A DNA stretch of 64,000 nucleotides from Corallium rubrum (taxonomy: Eukaryota; Cnidaria; Anthozoa; Scleralcyonacea; Coralliidae): contig OZ036005.1 in NCBI GenBank assembly GCA_964035015.1, forward strand, positions 1,099,178 through 1,163,177, given 5' to 3'. The number at the start of each line of letters is the position of its first letter. Within the stretch, counting starts at the first letter, position 1. This document shows, piece after piece, positions 14,576 to 25,200 of this stretch. The notes below the pieces were generated by a model. The model was not told where the DNA came from. It saw only the letters and a list, made by a program, of their open reading frames with translations, and did no database searches. The position numbers and the translations under genes were made by a program.

Positions 14576-16206
14576 ACAACTTTTTTAAAAAAAACATGGT
14601 CTTCCAGGGAGCTGTGCATTAAGAATATATACAGTACATATAAACGCTTGTAACAAAAAGTCTATTATCAAAGTCTGTATGGTAATAAAAATTTATAATA
14701 TATACATACATGCTTATTGAAAGGTTAAAAAATATTTAATAGAAATCCACAAAATCTAAGTCTTTCTCGGTAAACTTGAAATCAAACGTTTTGAGTGGTA
14801 AAAGAGGAACGTGATGTCTCAGATTCTGATGTATTTGTATTATTGTACTATTATGCTCATCTTTAAGATACTGTGACGGTATCTTGTACATCAACAGCGT
14901 CTACACTACTATACCTTTTGTCAGAGTCTGGGATTCAACTAATCCATTCTAGCTTAACCCAATTTCTCTCCTGGCGTTACCACTTTAATGTATATACAGA
15001 ACTCGCGATCAAGCTCTCGGCAACGGCCTCCGTGGCTCAGTGGTCAGAGCATTGCATATGAATAGCACGACTAAGCTAGAATGGCCGGGTTTTATTAGAA
15101 GTGATATTGGGCATTTCACTCGATTACGTAGCATGTTCTAGGGATTTTTGGTGAAGGAAAATTCGAGTGTATAGAATATATACATTTTAAGACCAAACCG
15201 GGACCAGTTGCGAAAAATGCAACTACACAGGCCTTCCGGCAGGAATTGAACCCACGACCTTGCGATTCTAGTGGGGCGGGCTAGCCCACGATAAATAAGA
15301 AATGGTTCATGGTTTGGCGTGCTCCATCGAGTTATGGATGCCCGCGGAAAGTTGGGAGAGCACGAAAAAAGCGTAAGAGTTGGTCGAAGCGGTAGCCGAG
15401 AACAACTCTAGATTTTTGAGTGCTCTCCAACTTCCCAAGTGCATCCATAACTTAATGGAGCACGCCAAACCATGAACCATTTCTTTTATAACGGACAATC
15501 AGACACAAAACAGTGGGAAAAAAGATTTATTTATCTGATTAAAAACGAGTTTCTCATTACATTTGAAATTGCCATGCTCCATCGAGTTATGGAACACGCA
15601 CGTTAGCCAATCAGAAACGCCGTTATATTACATCTATGTTATAATCTACCTTTGACTTCAAAATAGAATCGCGAATACCCTGGGTGATATACTTAAAGAA
15701 AAACAAACCAAATTTTGCTTCGTTATGTTATTTTCCATTTCTCAAATAATCGTAATAAGATTTTCGTGACATAAAATCACCCCAGGCTAGCTCACTTCAT
15801 ATGAACGACTGAACGGTCCCTTACATGACCTTTTGTAGTTTTCCCCAATGCCAAACGATTTTGCTTGTCAAGGAGAAGCTGTATATAAAGCAGAGTGGGG
15901 TCATAATTCAGCGTATAGCTTAATGTAAACTAGATATTTTTCTGAATGTGTTAAGGTATGGTCACTTGCTTTGACAAATTCTCAAGAAACAATGCTTTCT
16001 GGTGGAGTGGATTCTGTTTTGAATATTTGGAAGGTAAAAAGTTGATTTACGACATAACTACATCCCGAAAACCACGATCTATATTCTATACGTATAAAAA
16101 TCTCACTGTTTGTTAACATGATGTTTTGCAACAAGCTTGCAGTAATTTTATCAAGCCCATACATACATATATCTTATTAGATGTTTTGGTGTGTAGTATC
16201 GCTGTA

Positions 16207-16241
<35 letters not shown>

Positions 16242-19200
16242 GCAGATTTATTATACAACTGCTCTGATCAACAATTTTTTATGGAAAATGAAAACTCTAA
16301 AAAGGCCAGAGAAGTAGCTTGACTTGCACCAGGACAAAATAATAAGCATACATGAAGTAGTCTCCCGTGTGATAAGTTTGATTGGCCAACAATCCAAAGA
16401 ACAGTGCAAATTACTAACTATCCAAATATCGCTGTATATTTGCGCTCATTTTTAGCGTTATTTGGACAGTTGTTAATGCAGTTGTATAATAAAAGCTTGT
16501 TATTGTTAAAGTGCTTATGTCACAAAAAATGTTTTTTAACTTTTGAGTAGAGGACAAAAAGTTAGTTAATAGGTTCTTTAACATTTTTCGGTTTTCTCTT
16601 TTCATTCGCGAGATATGCGGCTCTAAACAGCAATTTTTGTCGCGTATCAACAAGAGTCTGGGCCGAGCGTGGTGTGACGTAGCTTAAGGGACTTATTAAT
16701 TTTAACAATAGCTTTTTAGTACTCCTTCACATGTGAATTCGAACCTCCGTCCCTTAAGCTACGTCACACGGCTGTCGCCCCAGACCCTTTTCCGTTTTTT
16801 TCTCGGGCGCGACAATTTTTTGCTAAAAGCCAATTTTTCAAGGTTTAGAGCCGCATATCTCGCGAATGAAAAGAGAAAACCGAAAAATGTTAAAGAACCT
16901 ATTAACTAACTTTTTGTCCTCTACTCAAAAGTCAAAAAAAATATTTTGTGACATAAGCACTTTAACCTTGTAGCAAGAGTACTTGTTATAATTGCAGAGC
17001 AAGTACTTCTACTTAGGGTCTGTTTATATGATCCCGGTGTATCGGGACGGGATGGCAGCCGGGATGATTTTGATGTATTGAAATAAGTCAACACGTAAAA
17101 CAGAAAAACCACGCGATGCCTGAAGAAACTCAGATTTTGTTGATCTGATCCTAAAGTTAAAAGTGAATGATTGTGGCAATTGAAAATGGCTTTTGTTGAA
17201 GTTATTTAGTAGTCTAGGCCTTGAAAAATGTAGGCGAAAGCTTTCCGATGCACATAATCAAAGACCGTGACTTATTTCAATACATCAAAATCATTCCGGC
17301 TGCCATCCCGTCCCCGGGATCATATAAACAGGCCCTAAGCCACATTCAGTTCAGTATGTACGTTTTTATATTTTAGGATGTGACTGAAGAAGAAGAGGAG
17401 AGCGTAAGAATTGCTGCGGAAGATCTATTAGTAAAGTGAGTTGTTTACATTGTACATGCTCTTTTGAATTGTTTGATGTTTTTAAGGCTTTTTTAAGCTG
17501 GATTTCCATTAGCCTGGTACCCTGGCCCAATCAAAGAATATGGGCCAGGTAACCACTAAAGACTTCTTCTTTCCTATTAGTTAAAATTTCGCGCGTTTTT
17601 AGTGGCTATGAGTAAAACTGCAATCGTCATAAGTGGATTTAGCCCTGATGACGCGAGCATGAGATTAGTGGTTACCTGGCCCATATTTCTTTTGAAATTG
17701 GGCCAGGGTACCAGGCTAGATTTCCACTAGCCATAAAATATCGCGCGCTCTACTTTTCTATTGTACAAATTGAATAGTTTTCTACTTCGTTCCACATGGA
17801 AACTCACAAGACAAAAGAAAAATGCCGACAATTTACGTCTAGTGGAAATCCAGCTTTAAGGCTGATTTCCAGTCAGTGGAATATTGCGAGCGGGCGGAAT
17901 TTTTCTTTGTCATGTGAGCACTCGAGCGGAACTAATCTAATTCAGAGCACAAAAGACAAAGAAAAATTCCGCCCGCTCACAAAATTTCACTGACTGGAAA
18001 TCAGCCTTTAGTGTCGACGACGTTTCGACGTTTCTTACGCCATTATCAAGTCAATATAGTTAAATTAAAGATTTTAAATTTTTAGCTTATAAATATTTTA
18101 AAATCTTTAATTTAACTATATTTGCTTGGTAATGGCGTAAGAAACGTCGTCGGCACTTATTTATTTTTATTATATAAAATAGTGTGTTTTATGTACTATT
18201 TAAAACATGAACAGCAGTGTTTTATCAGATTTAAAACACGAGGCGATAGTCGAGTGTTTTAGATTTGATAAAACACGTACTGCGAATGTTTTAAATGGCT
18301 TCAAAAACTATCCATTTAATAAGCTCATATAGAAATCTATTTTGAAAATTGAACATTTCAGAGAACAAGAATTATCAAACTTGCTTCAAAGGAAACAGTT
18401 TACAAAAGCAATTGGATTGGCACTCACACTTGAACAACCTCTAAGAACATTGAATGTTATCAAAGGTAAACGTGAAACAAGCTTTTATTTGCTGAGCAAA
18501 GTGAAAAGATGGTACAGTGCCGAGAATAGTTTTGATAACGAAATACTAACGTTTCGAATGGAGCCCTTCATCAGAGTTAAACCAGCTTGAAACGTCAGTA
18601 TTTCGTTATCAAAACTATTCTCAGCAGTTTACCATCTTTTCACTTTGCTCTTTCTAAAACACTGCATACACAGCACTCTACTTTTTACTCTGATGAAGGG
18701 CTCTGCTTGAAACGTCAGTATTTCGTTACCAAAACTATTCTCAGCAGTTTGCCATCTTTTCACTTTGCTCTATCTAAAACACTGCCTACACAACACTCTA
18801 GTTTTTACTCTGATGAAGGACTGCTTGAAACGTCAGTATTTCGTTATCAAAACTATTCTCAGCAGTTTACCATCTTTTCACTTTGCTCTATCTAAAACAC
18901 TGCATACACAGCACTCTAGTTTTTACTCTGATGAAGGGCTCTGTTTGAAACATCAGTATTTCGTTATCAAAACTATTCTCAGCAGTTTACCATCTTTTCA
19001 CTTTGCTCTATCTAAAACACTGCATACACAGCACTCTAGTTTTTACTCTGATGAAGGACTGGTTGAAACGTCAGTATTTCGTTATCAAAACTATTCTCAG
19101 CAGTTCACCATCTTTTCACTTTGCTCTATCTAAAACACTGCATACACAGCACTCTAGTTTTTACTCTGATGAAGGGCTCTGTTTGAAACGTCAGTATTTC

Positions 19201-22200
19201 GTTATCAAAACTATTCTCAGCAGTTTACCATCTTTTCACTTTGCTCTATCTAAAACACTGCCTACACGGCACTCTACTTTTTTATACTCTCGTATTTGCT
19301 GTATCATTTATAACTGTAGAAATGTAATACCATACAGACTAATCTATTTGTTTTGATAGATATTTTGTTTCAAGAAAATGGCGAAGAAGAACTTTCTAAT
19401 ACTCTGCGAGATTTACGAGATGACCAACTTGGTAAGGCTAGGGCGAAGATTAATCTACTTAATAATAATAATAATAAAATCTTTATTTAAACTGTTGAAG
19501 ATCCTATCAGCATAAATGCTGGTATTAACAGGAGAACAGTGCTTAATTATAGATAATAACTAAATTATTAATACAAAGTGAACAAAATACAAATAAATTA
19601 CATTTTTCGTGCGTGTGTACTCTAATATATCACAGATGACGTCATAGCGTGTAAAGAACAAACAATTGCGACACGAGACGAAGTCGAATGCTGTGAATGT
19701 GTTGTTGGGTTTTTTTCATTTTGTGACGTCTGTTATTTATTACCATGTGACGTCTGTTATTTATCAAGTGGTTTATTGAAAATCTTAGCATCGAAAAAGA
19801 CAAAACAAATCTGCTGACGTGATCTGACATGATTTGACGTCATATTTGTGTATGTCCTTTAATACTGTAGATCACAGGCAACAACCAATGAAAATACACG
19901 TAGAAGTCACGTTATTTGGGTGTTGGTGGCACAGTGGTTAGTGCACGTGCCTTTCACCTCTGCGACCCGGGTTCGGTTCCTGCACGGTGCACGTGCAGTT
20001 ATCTGATTAAAAAAAATTCACCTTGGCCGCATGTGAGAAACGTGCTTCCAGTTTGACTCTACCAAACATCGCAGGTTTCCTCCGGGTACTCCGGTTTCCT
20101 CCTGTAGTAACACTGGACCAATGAGAGTGGACCCGTAGACCAATGAAAGTGGGCCCGTACTGGACCTCTGAGGATAACAGTTTAGATATAACTGATAGAG
20201 TTATCCAGTATAAATAAGGTTAGGTTAGGTTAGGTTAGTTTAGGTTAGTTTAGTTTAGTTTAGTTTAGTTTAATTTAGTTTAGTTTAGTTTAGTTTAGTT
20301 TAGTTTAGTTTAGTTTAGTTTAGCTTAGTTTAGTTTAGTTTAGTTTAGTTTAGTTTAGTTTAGTTTAGTTTAGTTTAGTTTAGTTTATAAAGGTTGCTAT
20401 TTTTTGGTACAGTCAATCCCTGTTCCAATGTTGATGGAAAACGTTCAGAGAATTTAAATACAACTTTCTTCATTCCAGATGTGATGTTAAAATTTTTATG
20501 CAGTTGGAACACAAATGCTAAACACAGCCATGTTTCTCAGACAGGTTGGTAATTAAGGTCCGTTTCAAACGTCGCTCTTCTCATGCGCAATACAAATAGA
20601 TTCGACGATCTTGGAGCGGCTCTGGAGCGGCGTCGATCCAAACGTCGAACTTACAGGGAGTAGACAAAAAAAAAGGCCATCATTGAAAATATGATTAATG
20701 TACATTGTATAACTTTTATTAGAGTAGAGAAAAATATGTAAAGTTATATATTTTTAAAGATCTGCTCAAATATGCATGATATCAAATTCTAATTTTATCC
20801 ATTGATTTAAAAAATATATTAATTTTTCATGATTTTCAATCTTGTAACAAATGAAGTAAATCTTAGTTCGACTTATTCCAATTGGTCTTCAAAATGATTA
20901 ATGGAGTTTGTATACTATGAAAGTGTTATAACAGCAAAATAGTTAGATATTTTGTTGCCATTTCACTGCGTGACATGCTTTCAAAGTTAATGTATTTTTT
21001 AAACCAATAACAAAATTACAAGTGGATATCATATTTGAGCAGATATTGACGCATGCATTCTAAAATATATCACTTTACATATTTTTCTTTTCTCGAATAA
21101 TAGTTATTCCACATTCACCATAGGTTCGGCACATGAGAAGTTCGGCGTTTGAATCAGAGTCGCTCCAACGTCGCATAATGCGACAGGCCTTGCCGCTCCA
21201 AATACAATCTGCCGCTCCAAATACAATCTGCCGCTCCTAATACAATCTGCCGCTCCAAATACAATCTGCCGCTCCTAATACAATCTGCTGCTCCTAATAC
21301 AATCTGCCCCTCCTAATACAATCTCCTGCTCCTAATACAATCTGCCCCTCCTAATACAATCTGCCACTCCTAATACAATCTGCTGCTCCTAATACAATCT
21401 GCTGCTCCTAATACAATCTGCCGCTCCTAATACAATCTGCCGCTCCAAATACAATCTGCCGCTCCTAATACAATCTGCTGCTCCTAATACAATCTACCCC
21501 TCCTAATACAATCTGCTGCTCCTAATACAATCTGCCCCTCCTAATACAATCGGCCACTCCTAATACAATCTGCTGCTCCTAATACAATCTGCCACTCCTA
21601 ATACAACCTGCTGCTCCTAATACAATCTGCCCCTCCTAATACAATCTGCTGCTCCTAATACAATCTGCCCCTCCTAATACAATCTGCCACTCCTAATACA
21701 ATCTGCTGCTCCTAATACAATCTGCTGCTCCTAATACAATCTGCCGCTCCTAATACAATCTGCCGCTCCTAATACAATCTGCCGCTCCAAATACAATCTG
21801 CCGCTCCTAATACAATCTGCTGCTCCTAATACAATCTGCCCCTCCTAATACAATCTGCTGCTCCTAATACAATCTGCCCCTCCTAATACAATCTGCCACT
21901 CCTAATACAATCTGCTGCTCCTAATACAATCTGCCACTCCTAATACAATCTGCCCCTCCTAATACAATCTGCCACTCCTAATACAATCTGCCGCTCCTAA
22001 TACAATCTGCTGCTCCTAATACAATCTGCCGCTCCTAATACAATCTGCTGCTCCAAATACAATCTGCCGCTCCTAATACAATCTGCTGCTCCTAATACAA
22101 TCTGCTGCTACTAATACAATCTACCGCTCTTAATACAATCTGCTGCTCCTAATACAATCTGCTGCTCCTAATACAATCTGCCGCTCCTAATACAATCTGC

Positions 22201-25200
22201 CGCTCCTAATACAATCTGCTGCTCCTAATACAATCTGCCACTCCTAATACAATCTGCCGCTCCTAATACAATCTGCCGCTCCTAATACAATCTGCCGCTC
22301 CTAATACAATCTACCGCTCTTTATTGGTTCAAACGTCGCTCTTCTGCCGCTCTTAATGCGAAATTTATATTGAGCAAAGTTAAAATGTGGTAAACTGCTG
22401 ATGTTTTTGGCGAAATACTGACGTTTCGAGCGGAGCTCTTCGTCAGAGTAAAAACTCTTCCACTCTGACGAAGGACTGCGCTCGAAACGTCAGTTTTCCG
22501 TTACCAAAAACCTCGGCAGTTCACCACATTTTCACTTTGGTCAATCTAGAATATATTTAACAAATTTTGCCGTTGTCTATTCAGTTATAGATGCACATAT
22601 GTCGTCACAACGTGGTAAGAACAAAAAAGTGGCCCACGAGACGCAGTCGAGTCACTGATGTTCTTACCACGTTGTTACGTCTTCTGTGCATCTATAACTG
22701 AACAGACAACAAAAAATGGAATCTACTTGTTTTATACAATACAAAAACTTAAAAGGTTTTTTCAAAACTCTTGCCGGATTTTGGGGCATGAAGAAAGAAA
22801 AAAGCAAGTCAGCTGACGTGATCTGACGTGATCCATGTATCTGTCCTCTAATAATAGATCATGGGCAACAACCAATGAAAACACGCATAGCAACCAGAAT
22901 ATTGTATATATACTTATACTAATCGAAATATAGTAAGGTTTAAGTACTGCCAGAAATATTGAACGTAGTTTCCTAACGTTTCGAGCGAAGGCCCTTCGTC
23001 AGAGAGAAATGAGCCTTCGTCCGAAACGTTTAGCCTGCGTAACTGGCGGTATTAGGGGGTTCGGGCGCGGGCGGTAGACGTTAGAAACTACGTTGAATAA
23101 TTTCGGCAGTATATCAAACCTTACTATATTTAGATTTGTATTCCAACACGGCCTACGCAGCACACTACTTTTATTTCACTTATACCAGTTTCGCCTTGCT
23201 CTGAAGACGTCCTGAGTTATCCAGAACGAAAGCTCAGCAAAAAATAAAGACATTTCTACTGATTCTACACATGGTTGTATCTGTAAACTTATTTTAAGAA
23301 CTAAAAATCGGCATGGAAAGTTTTAAATCACTTATTTCTATCTTGTTTACTAGTTTTATCCTTGATTCTAAAACAACATTCTCCGACGTGGCTTATCGAA
23401 CGACCAGAAATAAGAGAAAGAATCGAAGCACTTGTCCCCTACACTGGTAAGCATTCACTGCATTTGCTTTTCTCCACGGTGCATTCCATGTAGGTCACGC
23501 CGAAGATGTTCGGGGTGACTTTCAAAAGTGCTCGGCGTGCTGGTGCACAATCACACTGCGGTTGGCGCACATATACAGCCATACAACTATACAAGTCAGT
23601 GGAGTGGAGTGGAGTGGCGCCGGGCCGGCGCCGGCGTTCGTCGTCCTTGGCGCAGCACCTGAACGCCCATGGCTTATCTTCGGCGTGGGGTTGACATGGA
23701 ATGCACCCTGGGCTTTTCTTCAAGAAATCATAGGAAATTGGTTGATACATTTATATCACTGGAAATTTTATCTTTAAATTACAAGAAAAATGATCTGTAT
23801 ATATGATTACTCAGGCTACTGTGGCAGGCCGAGTCTAGGTTTCGGCACGTTTTGGCTTAGCCACAGGCTAGTTTTGGCTCGGATTTTTTTCTCTTTTTGC
23901 GTGTCACGTTTTTGCATTTTTGCACATTTTACTTCCTCTATACTATTCTTACTTCCAGTGAGTTGTTAGCCATGTGACTGAGTGAGGCCGTGAGGCAAGT
24001 TGTAAGTTCTTTGTTCCTTTTGCTTGTTGAGTTTGACAAAAAGTTGAACAGCTTTGCCTTTTGGTCAAGTTGTTCTTGCACATTGTTGGTAGATTTTGAA
24101 ATAGACTGACTGACTTTGTAGTTTAACAGTGATCAGATGTGGCTGACAACTGTCTTGATCGTAAATATGTTCACCAGTGTGATACCACATTCAGCCTTCG
24201 ATTCAGGCTCCGCGTAGTTGCCAGGAGCCCGAGTGAATGCCTGACCCAGGCGTCTTTTTAATATAGAATCATCGTAAATATTTTTATTGGCTTCTGTCTG
24301 TTTGTCTGTTTGTACGTTTTCACAATTTGGTTGCCAAGAAAATGTCTAGAAAACTGTTCTTGCAACTTATCAAAACATTTTCTTTTTGTTTCAGAGAGGC
24401 ATTTTGAAAGAATGAATCGGTTGCTTCAAGTAAGTGAACAATGTTACAATGGCAAGCTAGCAGAACATGCACCTTAATTCAAGGGCATGCAATTTGTTTT
24501 TTGGGGGTAAAGCTGTATCTTTTTGGGTGTTAAAAATTGTTAATGCAACCAAGCTCAGACTTGTCCATAAACCTTCTTAAGTAATATTTAAAACATGAGC
24601 AGCAGTGTTTTATCAGATTTAAAACACGAGGCGATAGCTGAGTATTTTAATAGATCTGATAAAACACGTACTACTACTGTTTTAAATAGCTTCAAAAACA
24701 ACTCATTTGGTAAGTTCATTGGCGTAGTAATTTTGAAAAACAAGTTGTCTACGTCAGAAAATCAAAGCTAAAGTTTATGTAAATCAGGAGGATTCTTTAT
24801 TGGCTACAATAAAACGATAAAACAATATACGATAAAACCACGGACATGGTACTGATTTCCTTTGTGTTTTCCTCATGAATTATTAATGAGTTTTTGAAAT
24901 TTATATGTAAAGACGATCCTGTGCCTCTAAAGCCTGTTTTCCAGAGACACTGAATAAACATGGTTTTCCTTGTGTTTTCCTCATGAATTATTGAGTTTTT
25001 AAATGGGAAAGAATGCACTTTTTTCTGATTTAGGGGGTGTTTATATGAGAGGCGAGCCAGCCCGGTAAGCGGGATAGCCCGGTAAGCGAGATCTCACTGT
25101 GTAATTATTTTCCTGTTAAAAATTCCTCTGCGTTTATATGGCCAAGCGGGATAGCCCGCTTAGCGAGATCTTACTTGAAAGAGGCGAGATCTCGGTAGGC

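Noticed and set aside
18587-19356. Overlapping 100-120-codon ORFs with repeated KRQYFVIKTILSSLPSFHFALSKTL
   Set aside because: They are translations of the 118-120-bp MITE-arm satellite inside a TBL3 intron; the period, not selection, keeps the frame open.
20213-20390. Interstitial telomere (TTAGG)n
   Set aside because: Only a few TTAGG units, directly continuing a SINE tail and turning into TTTAG; microsatellite growth explains it.
21183-22320. CRISPR-like array of ~19-bp repeats
   Set aside because: Head-to-tail repeats with no spacers in an animal intron; a minisatellite.
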